The notes beneath the pieces were generated by a model. It saw only the letters and a program-made list of their open reading frames with translations. It was not told where the DNA came from and searched no databases. Made by a program: the position numbers and the translations under genes. A DNA stretch of 64,000 bases, taken from the NCBI RefSeq assembly GCF_001436295.1, contig NZ_AYYY01000043.1:1-64000 (forward strand). Reading direction: 5' to 3'. The stretch comes from Paucilactobacillus vaccinostercus DSM 20634. Lineage in GTDB: Bacteria > Bacillota > Bacilli > Lactobacillales > Lactobacillaceae. This document shows positions 39,563 through 49,750 of this stretch, piece after piece (position 1 is the first letter of the stretch; each line of letters starts with the position of its first letter).

Positions 39563-42070
39563 ATGGTTTCAAAAATTGATCACATCGAAGTACGCGGCGG
39601 TAACGTCAACAATCTGAAAGATATTGATGTCGATATCCCATTAAACCAGTTTGTGGCCATTTCCGGTCCTTCTGGTTCGGGCAAAAGCTCACTTGCGATG
39701 GGCATCCTATATGCGGAAGGCTCACGGCGCTATCTTGAGGCCCTGTCAACCTATACCAGACGTCGAATCACTCAAAATCGCAAGTCTCAGGTGCAATCCG
39801 TCAAACATATTCCGTCCGCCCTCGCACTCCGTCAACGCCCCAACATCCCATCTGAACGATCAACCGTTGGCTCCTTAACCGAAGCATTCAACGTAATTCG
39901 CCTAATTTTTTCACGTCTTGGCTCAATCGTTTGTCCCAATGGTCACCGCATGGCACCAACCATTGAAATTGCTCAGGCAATGGATCGTCCTGGACAAGCA
40001 ATGGGTGTGGTAACCTGTCCCACATGTGGTATTCAATTCATGGCAACTAGTGCCGAAGACTTCTCATTCAATTCTACGGGTGCCTGTCCCACTTGTGACG
40101 GACTCGGCGTAGTTCGGGAGCTCGATGAAGACAAACTCATTGGTGATGAAGCCCTAACCCTTGAGGAAGGCGCTGTTGCATCATGGCACCTCCCTGGGCG
40201 AAACTTCATGCCCAAACTCGTCGCAACATTGGGCGTTCGGACCGATGTGCCTTACCAGAAACTAACCGCCCATGAAAAACAAATTGTCCTTCACGGTGAG
40301 AAAAAACAGTATCCCCTTGATTTGCACTCTGGCACCGGGCGTGTTTTTCATATGGATAAGGCCTTATACGAAAACGCCTATGACGCAGTGACTGATTCAC
40401 TTCAAACCTCTAAAAGTGAACGTTCCATTGCTCGAATCAACTCGTTTTATCATTTCTCGACGTGTCCTACCTGTCACGGTTCACGACTCAACCCTGAACG
40501 ACTCAAACAAATTGTCGGCGAAAAAAATATTGCGGAGGTCGCTAATTTACAGCTCGGAGATCTTGCCCAGTGGGAGGCGATTACCAAGCAAGACCTACCA
40601 AAAAACATGCAACCGTTAGCAAATATTTTATTCACGGAGCTTGAAGACACCTTACGGCCACTCCTAGAGCTCGGTCTAGATTATCTGAGTCTCTCTCGGA
40701 ACGGTAATACACTCTCAACCGGTGAACTACAACGAATTCAGCTTGCGCGTACCCTTCGCACCGAAACAACCGGGGTTCTTTACGTCCTTGATGAACCTTC
40801 TATTGGCTTGCATCCCGATAATATTCAGGGACTGGTTCATATCTTTCGAGAATTAATCGAGCAAGGAAACTCATTAATCGTGGTCGATCATGAGGTTGAT
40901 ATCATTGCAGCGGCTGATTGGGTAATCGAAATCGGCCCTGGTTCCGGTGATCAAGGTGGTCAAATTATCGCACAGGGAACCCCTCAACAACTTACTCAAA
41001 ATACGGCTTCACTAATTGGACCGTTCATTGCGGGGACCGCTAACATCTTACGAACCAAAACAACACCCGCACCAACCACCCAAACCGTCCTCAAAATCGC
41101 CCGTTACTTTAACCTACATGATGTGACGGCTACCATCCCCGACAATCAAGTAACCGCCATTACCGGCTTTTCGGGTGCGGGTAAGACTAGTCTAATTCTC
41201 GACAGTCTTGTTCCAGCGATTCAGGCTCAGCAACACCACCAGAAACTTCCCCACCACGTTACCTCACTATCGACGCAGCTAAAGCGAGTCGTCAGCGTCG
41301 ATGCGACCCCCGTTGGGAAAAATGCCCGATCGACCCTTGCCACCTACACTAACATCATGAATGCACTCCGCCACCTCTTTGCGGCACTGCCCGCAGCACA
41401 GGAACACGGCTACGCCATCGCTGATTTTTCATACAATAACAAACAGGGGGCTTGCCCAAACTGTGGCGGCCTTGGCAATATCACACTTGACATTCAGTAC
41501 CTTCCCGACATGCAAGAAGTCTGTCCCGTTTGTCACGGGACCCGGTATAATCAAGAAATTCAAGCAATCAAGTGGCATGGGTACTCAATTGTCGATCTAC
41601 TGGCGATGTCCGTAACTGAAGCACTGCCAGTGTTTAAAGATGTTCCCGCAATTGAGCGCCAACTGAAACAGCTCCAAGAAGTCGGTCTCGCCTACCTGCA
41701 CCTTGGTGAGAGCACCCCCACGCTTTCTGGTGGCGAGGCGCAACGCTTGAAGTTAGTGAGTCACCTCACACGACACGAAGCCGGAACGCTGTTTGTATTT
41801 GATGAACCATCCATTGGCCTACACCCACTGGACGTCCAAACGTTGCTTCAGATCATCGAACGACTACAAACTAACGGTGCTACCGTGATCATCATTACAC
41901 ACGATCTAGACTTGATGATCAATGCCGATTATCTGATCGACCTTGGTCCGCGAGGTGGGGATGCGGGTGGTCAAATCACTGCCACCGGCGCCCCACTCAC
42001 ATTAGTTCAGACGCCAGTTAGTCTAACGACTCGGTATTTGCAGCAACACTGGCTAAAATTTCAACATTAA
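39563..42070 (+). CDS. UvrA paralogue (excinuclease ABC subunit A-like ATPase)
   Basis: An 835-aa tandem ABC-ATPase. Walker A motifs GPSGSGKSS (about residue 34) and GFSGAGKTS (about 540); two zinc modules (CPTCGIQF...CPTCDG and CPNCGG...CPVCHG); signature motifs LSTGELQR and LSGGEAQR with VLDEPSIGLHP. It is about 100 residues shorter than housekeeping UvrA (about 940) and has no uvrB nearby, so it is probably a UvrA2-type accessory or drug-tolerance protein. Chosen ATG has AAGG upstream. Confidence 0.88.
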   Translation: MVSKIDHIEVRGGNVNNLKDIDVDIPLNQFVAISGPSGSGKSSLAMGILYAEGSRRYLEALSTYTRRRITQNRKSQVQSVKHIPSALALRQRPNIPSERSTVGSLTEAFNVIRLIFSRLGSIVCPNGHRMAPTIEIAQAMDRPGQAMGVVTCPTCGIQFMATSAEDFSFNSTGACPTCDGLGVVRELDEDKLIGDEALTLEEGAVASWHLPGRNFMPKLVATLGVRTDVPYQKLTAHEKQIVLHGEKKQYPLDLHSGTGRVFHMDKALYENAYDAVTDSLQTSKSERSIARINSFYHFSTCPTCHGSRLNPERLKQIVGEKNIAEVANLQLGDLAQWEAITKQDLPKNMQPLANILFTELEDTLRPLLELGLDYLSLSRNGNTLSTGELQRIQLARTLRTETTGVLYVLDEPSIGLHPDNIQGLVHIFRELIEQGNSLIVVDHEVDIIAAADWVIEIGPGSGDQGGQIIAQGTPQQLTQNTASLIGPFIAGTANILRTKTTPAPTTQTVLKIARYFNLHDVTATIPDNQVTAITGFSGAGKTSLILDSLVPAIQAQQHHQKLPHHVTSLSTQLKRVVSVDATPVGKNARSTLATYTNIMNALRHLFAALPAAQEHGYAIADFSYNNKQGACPNCGGLGNITLDIQYLPDMQEVCPVCHGTRYNQEIQAIKWHGYSIVDLLAMSVTEALPVFKDVPAIERQLKQLQEVGLAYLHLGESTPTLSGGEAQRLKLVSHLTRHEAGTLFVFDEPSIGLHPLDVQTLLQIIERLQTNGATVIIITHDLDLMINADYLIDLGPRGGDAGGQITATGAPLTLVQTPVSLTTRYLQQHWLKFQH

Positions 42071-42071
42071 T

Positions 42072-42104
42072 ACAAAAGCGAGGCCGCTTGTGCCCCGCTT
42101 TTGT
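42072..42104. terminator. Terminator between uvrA-like and GGDEF genes
   Basis: ACAAAAGCG/CGCTTTTGT stem with a 15-nt loop, placed between convergent genes and usable in both directions. Confidence 0.75.
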
Positions 42105-42106
42105 AT

Positions 42107-43258
42107 CTATTCAATTGGTTCGATTGTCATTCCACGAACCGTAATTGCGTTTCGTCCAATATTTTTGGAATGGTACAAGTATTTATCTGCTCGTCGGTAG
42201 ACATCTAAATAGTTTTTATCTTCCTCCATTGATCGATCTTGACCGAGTGAAATCGTAATGTGGAACGTTTCTTGTTGCTCGGTTACAAATTGGAGTGTGC
42301 CCAGTTCGTGATGAACCAGTCGTGAGATTTCACATGCCCGTTCAAAACTTTTTTGAACATCATGGAGGACAAAGCTAAATTCTTCACCGCCCGTTCGGTA
42401 AGCTTCGGCCGGATATTCGAGGTGATCGGTAATTTCTTTCAGCTTTTTTGTGACAGCTTCTAATACCTGATTTCCCATCAAATGTCCATATTGATCATTA
42501 ATCTGCTTAAAGTGGTCAATGTCTAGCGTGTAGAGCGCGTATGATTGATGATCCTTTTGCATATCCGTAAATGAATTCAATAAATCTTCATTAAACACCC
42601 GAAAATTATAAAGCTGCGTCAGGTCATCTACTCGGGCTTCTCTTAAGAGTTTATCTTGGGATTGTTTATGCCGCTTTTCGGCATACTGCACCAGCCACAA
42701 CACCAAACTAATCACCAAACTAGTGCTGATTTGCCAAGGCCAACCGACATTGATTCCTTTGAGTGAATACACATTGGTTATCAAAAATGGTGCCGCAAAT
42801 ATCAGGCTGAAGGGCACATACAATACCAAGTGCCGCTTGATTACCGGACCAAAATTTTGTGCCCCTATCATCAGCACCAAGCTAATCAGGTAAAAGGGCA
42901 CCCAATTAGGTGCATTCGGAATCCACCAGTACCAAGCAAGTAGGAGCACTGCTAAGCAATACAAAATCGGCCGCCGACGGGACATCAGCATTGCAAACAT
43001 GACGGTCCCAACCTGAAAATTAATGTACGTCCAGCCAAAGCCCTCTTGATTTCCCGCTTGAATCATACTATTTAACGATGCAACGTGAAACAGAATCAAA
43101 AATAAAACCGTAATTGCAATTAGGTAGGTGGTTGCCAACTTTTGGTTGCGAATACTCTTGAATTTAGCCGACTGAATCCAGTTAAATAACATCGCATACC
43201 CAATGAGCACTAAAATGTTAGTTACGTACGTAATAATTCTCGATTCCCAAATAAACAT
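42107..43258 (-). CDS. Membrane diguanylate cyclase-like GGDEF protein
   Basis: A 383-aa protein with about six N-terminal membrane segments (residues 8-205) and a GGDEF domain at about 215-375. The signature is GGEEF (RTGGEEFSFVL), with DDLTQLYNFRVFNEDL and DIDHFKQINDQYGHLMGNQV, so the active-site residues for c-di-GMP synthesis are present. The usual inhibitory RxxD site before the signature is absent (YPAEAYRT). No EAL or HD-GYP partner is in the window. The membrane region could sense a small molecule. Confidence 0.85.
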   Translation of the reverse strand: MFIWESRIITYVTNILVLIGYAMLFNWIQSAKFKSIRNQKLATTYLIAITVLFLILFHVASLNSMIQAGNQEGFGWTYINFQVGTVMFAMLMSRRRPILYCLAVLLLAWYWWIPNAPNWVPFYLISLVLMIGAQNFGPVIKRHLVLYVPFSLIFAAPFLITNVYSLKGINVGWPWQISTSLVISLVLWLVQYAEKRHKQSQDKLLREARVDDLTQLYNFRVFNEDLLNSFTDMQKDHQSYALYTLDIDHFKQINDQYGHLMGNQVLEAVTKKLKEITDHLEYPAEAYRTGGEEFSFVLHDVQKSFERACEISRLVHHELGTLQFVTEQQETFHITISLGQDRSMEEDKNYLDVYRRADKYLYHSKNIGRNAITVRGMTIEPIE

Positions 43259-43378
43259 CCTGGACCTTCTTTAATCGTTTAAATTTAATCCCACTTTTTC
43301 ACCGGCATATACCGCCCTCATTGTATAATTTATCCGGACGAATTTAAACAATATTTTTAGTAAAAATTAGTAAATCAA

Positions 43379-43429
43379 CAAAAAAACGAATTATGTCGTG
43401 TCGTTTGTCACACGATGTCATTCGTTTTT
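43379..43429. terminator. Terminator after the flavoreductase operon
   Basis: AAAAACGAAT/ATTCGTTTTT outer stem and GTCGTGT/ACACGAT inner stem lie just after the hcrB-like stop. Confidence 0.75.
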
Positions 43430-43437
43430 TGAGTGTT

Positions 43438-45861
43438 CTATTTTTGGTTTTCACTAACCGCCGTTTTACCGGCGACTCGACCAAAGGTGAAAATATCTGT
43501 TAATGAATTCCCACCTAGACGGTTTCCTGCGTGAATTCCCCCAGCCACTTCACCGGCCGCAAATAGGTGTGGAATAACAGTACCCTGTTCGTTTAAAACA
43601 TGCGCTTGTGTGTCAATTCTTAACCCACCCATCGTATGATGAATAGCGGGCTTTCTTGGTGTCGCATAGAACGGCGCCTGTTCAACCTTTAAATCAAAAA
43701 CGTTCTTGCCAAACTCAGGATCTGTCCCAGCATCCACGTATGAGTTATAATGCGCGATCGTGGTCGTCAAGACTGCCGGATCAACATGAATCTGTTGCGC
43801 TAGCTCTGCTAACGTGTTGGCACGATACAGCGTTCCGTCTTCGACTTGTTGATCAATTTTTTCCTGACTCGTATTGTAGGCGGTCTCCTTAATCTTATCA
43901 TCCGCGATTAAATAGAACAGACTGCCGTTAGCAATTGCGGCTTTCGACAAAACATCCCGGCCTTCATATTCATTGACGAATCGCTTTCCTTGCTGATTAA
44001 CCATCACAAAGTTAGCGGGTGGCACCTGTAAACCAGTAAAGAGCTCACCCGTTTCAGGATCCGAAACAGGCATCATTTGTGAGAAGCCCATGCCAACAAG
44101 GTCTGCCCCCGCGCTCGTTCCTAGCTTAATTCCATCCCCAGTAATCGCCGGCGAATTTGAGGTTTGAATATCATCATCAATCTGTTGCCAATACGTGTTA
44201 TACTGCTGAACCATCTTAGTATTAGCACCGAACCCACCAGAAGCTAATATTACAGCGCTGGCGTGAATGATGACTTTTTGATCATCTGGTCCCTGTGCAA
44301 TAATTCCACGAACCTCACCGTCTTCAATAATTAATTTTTTAGCCGGTGTTTCCGTTAAAATTTGGCCATCACGTTGTTCCACAAAGGTCTTCAATGCTGA
44401 AACATAGGCGTATCCTTGATTCTTTAGTGGTTTATGACCCCGTCGCCATTTTGCACCAACCGGCATTGAGACTTCAGTTTGATCAAATTCAACACCGATG
44501 CTTTCTAACCACTTTACAGATTCTAACGCATGATCAGTTAAAATCTTCACCAAATCATACTGCCCGTGAATTTCATGACCAGCTAAATCGACACGTTTAC
44601 CGCCTAAATACGTTTGAATTCGGTGGAATAGCGTTGAGTCAAACAGATATTCATTATCATCATCGGTTGTTTCCAGATACTTCGTGATTTGTGTTTTTAG
44701 TAATCGGAAATCGGCAACGTATGCAGGATCGATGGTCGCCTCGTCGGTGTTCAAAATACCTTGCAAAGTCGTTCGTTCCCCGGGATTCGCACTGAATTCA
44801 TTTTGCCAAGTTGGATCAGCCGCGTTCATTGGTCCACCAGTCCGCACCGTGTTACCACCAACTGATGGGAATTTTTCGGCAACGATAACACGTTGTCCGC
44901 GTTGTAGCACGCTGGCAGCTGCCGTCAAGCCGGCACCACCGGCACCAATCACCACAACATCTGTCTCATACTCGACAGGGGGAACTTGTCGTTTCGCACT
45001 TGGCCGTGGTCGATTTTTAAGAACATCAGGATCACCACCAGCTAACTTCACAGCTTCTGCCACGCCGTCAATGACCCCTTTGCTGGTTACCGAAGCACCG
45101 GAAACGGTATCAACATTTAACGTTTGCCCACTTAAAATTTGTGCCGGAATTTTCTCGAATACCACATCCGCAATACCGGCCGTTTCTGCGCTGGTATCAA
45201 TTTCAATATTTTCAATCTTATCTTCTGAAAATTCGACTGACATCGGTAATTTCCCATTATGCCCCATGGCCGTCACGTCGTAGGTTCCCGGGTTAACCTT
45301 CAAATCTTCCGGAACGTTTAACATTTTGACCATGTTGGTAAAGCGCAGGAATTTCTTAAAGCAACTAGCTAAAAAGCTAACCGTTCCTTCGTTATTCAAA
45401 TCACCATGCTCATCAAAGGCTTGTTGCGCATGACCGAGCAAAAATTCGTTTCCGGGCATGACGATGGCATCGATACCGGGTGCATCTAAAATCTGGCGCA
45501 AATGAAGTTGTGCCCGCGATGATCCCTGATCGTGATAGGACGCACCAACAATCATAACTGGTTTTCCCTCAAAGGAATGGACATCATTTGATAGCCATTC
45601 AAGCGTACTCTTCAGTGCAGAAGGAATAGAATGATTATGTTCCGGCGTTGAAATAATAACCCCATCCGCATCAATAATTTTTTGATCGAACGTTTGAATA
45701 ATGGGTAAATTTTGGTCCGCCGATTCATTAAACATCGGCACATCCTTAATCTCCAAAATTTCTATTTCTGCTTGATCAGCAAAATGCCGTTGCATAAACG
45801 TAAGTAGCTGACGATTATATGATTTTTCTGCGTTCGTTCCGACAATTCCAATTAACTTCAT
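43438..45861 (-). CDS. hcrB: Three-domain flavoreductase, hydroxycinnamate/fumarate reductase type (HcrB-like)
   Basis: An 807-aa cytosolic protein. Residues 1-175: NAD(P)H-dependent FMN reductase ([30 protein letters not shown]). Residues about 205-285: FMN_bind domain with [10 protein letters not shown], the motif to which ApbE attaches FMN through Ser/Thr. Residues about 300-805: FAD-dependent fumarate-reductase-like domain ([35 protein letters not shown]). It would move electrons from NAD(P)H through FMN to an unsaturated acid. The same architecture and neighbours occur in the hydroxycinnamate reductase of L. plantarum; the substrate here is not proven. Confidence 0.82.
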   Translation of the reverse strand: MKLIGIVGTNAEKSYNRQLLTFMQRHFADQAEIEILEIKDVPMFNESADQNLPIIQTFDQKIIDADGVIISTPEHNHSIPSALKSTLEWLSNDVHSFEGKPVMIVGASYHDQGSSRAQLHLRQILDAPGIDAIVMPGNEFLLGHAQQAFDEHGDLNNEGTVSFLASCFKKFLRFTNMVKMLNVPEDLKVNPGTYDVTAMGHNGKLPMSVEFSEDKIENIEIDTSAETAGIADVVFEKIPAQILSGQTLNVDTVSGASVTSKGVIDGVAEAVKLAGGDPDVLKNRPRPSAKRQVPPVEYETDVVVIGAGGAGLTAAASVLQRGQRVIVAEKFPSVGGNTVRTGGPMNAADPTWQNEFSANPGERTTLQGILNTDEATIDPAYVADFRLLKTQITKYLETTDDDNEYLFDSTLFHRIQTYLGGKRVDLAGHEIHGQYDLVKILTDHALESVKWLESIGVEFDQTEVSMPVGAKWRRGHKPLKNQGYAYVSALKTFVEQRDGQILTETPAKKLIIEDGEVRGIIAQGPDDQKVIIHASAVILASGGFGANTKMVQQYNTYWQQIDDDIQTSNSPAITGDGIKLGTSAGADLVGMGFSQMMPVSDPETGELFTGLQVPPANFVMVNQQGKRFVNEYEGRDVLSKAAIANGSLFYLIADDKIKETAYNTSQEKIDQQVEDGTLYRANTLAELAQQIHVDPAVLTTTIAHYNSYVDAGTDPEFGKNVFDLKVEQAPFYATPRKPAIHHTMGGLRIDTQAHVLNEQGTVIPHLFAAGEVAGGIHAGNRLGGNSLTDIFTFGRVAGKTAVSENQK

Positions 45862-45874
45862 CTATTTCGTCCTC

Positions 45875-46474
45875 CTATTCTTCCGTCCAAACGGCCTGTT
45901 TGTCGTGTAGTTGACTTGAATGTGCGATCAACTGATTCACATCTTGAGCAAACGTCATATACTCCGTAAAGTCGCGCTCGAGTTCGTGAATTTTAGCTGC
46001 ATCTACTAAGTTCCCCGCATCATCAAAGGCTCGTAATGATCCCCCAAGTAAGAATTCTGAACTTGGTAAAACACGCGCACCGACTTCTGGAGCGTCTAAA
46101 ATTTGCCGTAAATGGTTCTGTGCCCGCGATGATCCTAACGTCCCATGTGATGCCCCAGTAATCATGATGGGACAGTTATTAAATGCCTCGGACGTATATG
46201 ATAACCATTCGATTAAACTCTTAAGTGCCGCAGGAATCGAGTGATCGTACTCTGGCGTGCTGATAATCACCCCGTCAGCCGCCTGAATTTGATCAATAAT
46301 GGCTTGAATTTCACGTGGTGCAATTTTTGAATCTGGCTCGTTAAATGCCGGTAAGTCTTTAATTTCACAAATTTCAATTGTTGCTGCTTGACTAAAGTGG
46401 CGTTGCATATAATTCAGTAATGTTCGGTTCGTTGACTGATCGGCGTTGGACCCTACAATTCCGATAAATTTCAT
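45875..46474 (-). CDS. hcrA: NADPH-dependent FMN reductase (HcrA-like)
   Basis: A 199-aa flavodoxin-like reductase. IGIVGSNADQSTNRTLLNYM at the start and STPEYDHSIPAALKSLIEWL near residue 75 match the FMN reductase family and are close to the N-terminal domain of the next gene, so the two arose by duplication. It lies 13 nt before hcrB and shares its operon. Probably supplies reduced FMN to, or forms a complex with, HcrB. Confidence 0.82.
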   Translation of the reverse strand: MKFIGIVGSNADQSTNRTLLNYMQRHFSQAATIEICEIKDLPAFNEPDSKIAPREIQAIIDQIQAADGVIISTPEYDHSIPAALKSLIEWLSYTSEAFNNCPIMITGASHGTLGSSRAQNHLRQILDAPEVGARVLPSSEFLLGGSLRAFDDAGNLVDAAKIHELERDFTEYMTFAQDVNQLIAHSSQLHDKQAVWTEE

Positions 46475-46556
46475 AATCGTCTTCCTTTCTAGTTCTCGAT
46501 ACCTAAATTTTAACGAGATGTAGAAAGATTGTGAAATACTTATTTAATTATTGTAT

Positions 46557-46574
46557 AATAGCTAAATAGCTATT
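46557..46574. promoter_or_regulatory. Operator in the hcrA/lysR divergent region
   Basis: Inverted repeat AATAGCT-AAAT-AGCTATT, overlapping a TATAAT on the plus strand (46554-46559). A likely binding site for the divergently encoded LysR regulator. Confidence 0.6.
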
Positions 46575-46596
46575 ACTCACTAAAGAAGGTTTGCAA

Positions 46597-47517
46597 ATGA
46601 TTCTCAAAGACTCCAAAAAAATGCTACAGTACCTCGATGCCCTACTGACATATGGTAACTTTACCAGAGCAGCGAAAGCACTCTATATTTCTCAGCCGTA
46701 TCTAACGCAACTCATTCAAAAGCTCGAAAAAGAGTTACAAGTTGAAATCATCAATCGAACTGCCAAACACCTTCAGCTCACCGAGGCTGGTAAATTGTAC
46801 TACAACTACTTGGAAACGTTGGAAAATGAAACGGCTAAGTTTGATGATCAGCTCAGCCAATATACAACGCCGAACGGCACAACCATCAAGCTCGGGGTAC
46901 TCAGTACACTCGGGTCTTACCTTCTGCCACTATTTCTCCCTCAATTTCTTCAAACACATCCCGACGTCAAAATTCTAGTCGATGAAAATAAGCCCCAACG
47001 TAACGAGGCCAATGCTTTAGACGGCAAAATTGATTTTTATATTGGTCAAAATCCCGAAACCCTGTCATCAAATTTGATTTTTCACGAATGTGGTAACCAT
47101 AGTTATTTTGCTATTATTCCACCGACATCCGATTTTTTTGATCAGACAAAAACAGTTCTGCCCCTGGGATCCATCCCCATGGCAGAACTGTTGGGCGAAC
47201 AACTACTATTGACTTCGAGCGGCTCAGCGATTCGGCGGCAAGTCGACTATTTACTCCAGAAATATCAGGTTCAGCCCAACATTGCGGTCGAAAGCGACAA
47301 TATTTTCACCATTTTCAATCTTAGCAAGCTCGGAACTGGCGTTACGATCGTTCCGGAAGAAATTATAGGCTCACTTCCCCAGCAGCCAGCCTATAATCTT
47401 TATCCGTTGTCCGATCATCTAATTTCGATCAATTTTTTTATTGCACACAGAGCGGATAAAACGCTTAGTTCGGTGGAACAGGATTTAATTACGGCCTTTC
47501 TAGCGCCGTTCAATTAA
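46597..47517 (+). CDS. LysR family regulator of the flavoreductase genes
   Basis: A 306-aa regulator with an N-terminal winged helix (YGNFTRAAKALYISQPYLTQ, LIQKLEKELQVEIINR) and a two-lobed effector domain (LGVLSTLGSYLLPLFLPQFL). Divergent from hcrA, with an inverted repeat between them, so it probably activates the reductase in response to its substrate. ATG after AGAAGG chosen over a TTG two codons earlier. Its last 18 bases overlap the end of the convergent apbE gene. Confidence 0.85.
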   Translation: MILKDSKKMLQYLDALLTYGNFTRAAKALYISQPYLTQLIQKLEKELQVEIINRTAKHLQLTEAGKLYYNYLETLENETAKFDDQLSQYTTPNGTTIKLGVLSTLGSYLLPLFLPQFLQTHPDVKILVDENKPQRNEANALDGKIDFYIGQNPETLSSNLIFHECGNHSYFAIIPPTSDFFDQTKTVLPLGSIPMAELLGEQLLLTSSGSAIRRQVDYLLQKYQVQPNIAVESDNIFTIFNLSKLGTGVTIVPEEIIGSLPQQPAYNLYPLSDHLISINFFIAHRADKTLSSVEQDLITAFLAPFN

Positions 47518-48435
47518 CGATTTCAGTGCTCCGGAATATAGAAGGTCGCCTTGTTTAGTAATCACAACGCCACCAATAATGCCTGGTTGCTTTAAAGATA
47601 TAATCATCTGTTGGGGGGATTGTCCGAACAATCGTGTCGTCCAAATTTCACCGTCCACCGACTTTTCCGAAATAACAGATAAACTAACCACGTCCGTTGC
47701 CACCGGATAACCGGTTCGTTGGTCAAAAATGTGATGGAATGTTTTCCCATGAAATGTATTTTGTCGTTCATAAATTCCCGATGTCACAATCGAAAGATTC
47801 TGAATTTTAAGCGACAAAACATAGTTTCCCCGTGGTTGAAAGGGATTTTGAATGCCGATACGCCACTGATGATCGGCATGCTCGGGCGCATCGCCAAAAG
47901 TTAAAATGTTACCACCAAGATCGATCATTCCCGCTAATGCGCCCTTCATCTTAAAATCCGCAATAATCTGATCCGCAAAGTAGCCCTTTGCTAACGAACC
48001 GAGATCGAGTGACATTCCCGGTTCCGTCAAAAAGACGGTCTGATCGGTGCGATTGAGTACAATGTGGTCCGTATTAATTAACTTTAGTGCCGCCTGCACC
48101 TCTGCTGGAGTGGGTTCTTTGGCGTCCGAAAATCCAATTTGCCAGCTATGAATGAGTGGCCCGATGGCGATATTTAAAAAGCTGCCGGGTGCCTGACTAT
48201 TTTGTTTTCCCAGATCAATCAGCTCAAATAGATCATAATCAACTTTGACTGGTCGTTGCCCCGCGAAGGTACTGATTCGCATTAACTGTGACTGCTGATC
48301 GTTTGCACTGAATCGTTTTTCGTAATCGATCAGCTTCTGTTCAGCTGCTGATAACAACTGCTCGGCATGGGGATGTTGTACCCATAATTTGATGACCGTT
48401 CCCATCAAATAGCAGGTTCGATTGGCTTCATCCAT
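47500..48435 (-). CDS. apbE: FAD:protein FMN transferase (ApbE)
   Basis: A 311-aa flavin transferase. LMGTVIKLWVQHP near the start, SLDLGSLAKGYFADQIIADF and GMIDLGGNILTFGDAP in the middle, and the metal-site region TSGIYERQNTFHGKTFHHIF with DQRTGYPV are ApbE motifs. It moves FMN from FAD onto Ser/Thr of an FMN_bind domain, and the only such target here is the HcrB-like protein. The start has AAGAAGGAATC upstream. It carries no signal peptide, so it acts in the cytosol. Confidence 0.88.
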   Translation of the reverse strand: MDEANRTCYLMGTVIKLWVQHPHAEQLLSAAEQKLIDYEKRFSANDQQSQLMRISTFAGQRPVKVDYDLFELIDLGKQNSQAPGSFLNIAIGPLIHSWQIGFSDAKEPTPAEVQAALKLINTDHIVLNRTDQTVFLTEPGMSLDLGSLAKGYFADQIIADFKMKGALAGMIDLGGNILTFGDAPEHADHQWRIGIQNPFQPRGNYVLSLKIQNLSIVTSGIYERQNTFHGKTFHHIFDQRTGYPVATDVVSLSVISEKSVDGEIWTTRLFGQSPQQMIISLKQPGIIGGVVITKQGDLLYSGALKSLIERR

Positions 48436-48518
48436 GATGATTCCTTCTTTCGCGTCAAATGACATGTGATCATCATAACGAACTCACGAATGAAGCTCAA
48501 GACAAAAGAACATTCTAA

Positions 48519-48555
48519 AAAGGACCGGATGACTTATTTCAGCCCATCCGATCCC
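48519..48555 (-). terminator. Terminator of the aldo/keto reductase gene
   Basis: GGATCGGATG...CATCCGGTCC stem on the minus strand followed by TTTTT. Confidence 0.65.
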
Positions 48556-48560
48556 TCGTT

Positions 48561-49529
48561 TTAACCAATCTGTCGCTTAAATTTTTTAAAGTTAAACAAT
48601 GCATCAATCTGCTGGAGATAGTCCTCCGGAATTGAAACCGTTAATGCACGTAAATTATTTTGTAGTTGTTCAGGTCTGCTGGCTCCGGTTATGACACTAG
48701 TGATATGCGAATCGCGCAAATCCCACGCTAAAGCAAGGCTGGCTAAATCAGTATTCAAGTCAGCAGCCATTTTAACCAAGGCCTCAACTTTTTCCAAGTT
48801 TGACGTTGTCAATAAAGCTTGAATTTGGTCTTGATAAGTAGCTCGAGATCCGGCTGGAATTTGTTGTCCAAGGCGATACTTACCGGTGAGTAATCCCTGC
48901 GACAACGGTGAAAATGGTACGATTCCTAACCCTAAATGATCACAAACATCGATTAACTCATGCTCAATATATCGATCAAACATATTGTATTGTGGCTGAA
49001 CCACCGACATGGGATGCAACCCAAGCTTTTGAATGATCAGTTGCGCTTCCAAGATTTGAACTGGGGTCCACTCGCTCACCCCATAGTAAAGGATCTTGCC
49101 ATGATCAACTAGATCACTTAAAGCTTGTAGCGTTTCCTCTAGTGGTGTTTCTGGATCAAAGCGGTGGCAAAAATAGAGATCTAAGTAATCCGTTTGTAAA
49201 TTTTTAAGCGACTGATCAATCGACGTCATAATATGTTTGCGGGACAATCCACGATCATTAACGCCATCGCCAGTCGGAAAGTAAACTTTACTTGAAATTA
49301 TGAGCTCTTTTCTGGGAAGTGTTTTTAAAACTTGACCCAAGAAACGTTCAGCGGCACCACCACTATATGCATCTGCACAATCAAAGAAATTCACGCCATT
49401 CTCAAAAGCCGTTCGAATACTTTCAGCAGCTAATGTTTGATGCTGCTCGTCACTCACATCGGTCATCCAACTTCCAAGTGCAATTTCACTTACCTTTAAG
49501 CCACTCTTACCTAACCGCCGATACTTCAT
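48561..49529 (-). CDS. Aldo/keto reductase
   Basis: A 322-aa NADPH-dependent reductase of aldehydes and ketones. Catalytic tetrad Asp and Tyr (DCADAYSGG), Lys (SSKVYFP) and His (YFCHRFDP). The C-terminal SVITGASRPEQLQNNL is the cofactor-phosphate region. Most like the Kv-beta/YghZ-type subgroup. A MerR-type promoter with a 19-bp spacer lies upstream, matching a role in aldehyde detoxification with the DJ-1-like neighbour. Confidence 0.88.
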   Translation of the reverse strand: MKYRRLGKSGLKVSEIALGSWMTDVSDEQHQTLAAESIRTAFENGVNFFDCADAYSGGAAERFLGQVLKTLPRKELIISSKVYFPTGDGVNDRGLSRKHIMTSIDQSLKNLQTDYLDLYFCHRFDPETPLEETLQALSDLVDHGKILYYGVSEWTPVQILEAQLIIQKLGLHPMSVVQPQYNMFDRYIEHELIDVCDHLGLGIVPFSPLSQGLLTGKYRLGQQIPAGSRATYQDQIQALLTTSNLEKVEALVKMAADLNTDLASLALAWDLRDSHITSVITGASRPEQLQNNLRALTVSIPEDYLQQIDALFNFKKFKRQIG

Positions 49530-49559
49530 CACCAATCACCCCTTTATTGAATTAGGGTC

Positions 49560-49590
49560 ACTTTATCACTTGAAGTGCACTTGAAGTAAA
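49560..49590 (-). promoter_or_regulatory. MerR-type promoter of the aldo/keto reductase
   Basis: TTTACT, 19-bp spacer, TAAAGT on the minus strand. The spacer holds a near-palindrome around AAGTGCACTT (half-sites ACTTC/CAAGT). Over-long spacers with a dyad are typical of MerR control. Confidence 0.6.
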
Positions 49591-49673
49591 GGCTTTCTCA
49601 GCATTTTATTCAGTTTTTAAATCCTGTTGATACTGACTGTGATTCAATTTAACAAGAATTCCAATTTTCTTAG

Positions 49674-49704
49674 TTGACTTAGACCCACTCTAAGGTGCTA
49701 AATT
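49674..49704 (+). promoter_or_regulatory. MerR-type promoter of the DJ-1/PfpI gene
   Basis: TTGACT, 19-bp spacer, TAAATT, with inverted repeat CTTAGA-N5-TCTAAG (49678-49694) between them. This resembles AdhR/NmlR-regulated promoters. No MerR gene is in the window. Confidence 0.65.
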
Positions 49705-49750
49705 AAGTCCATGCTTTTAAAAAGTAAGTTAGAAAGAAGGATTTTTAATC

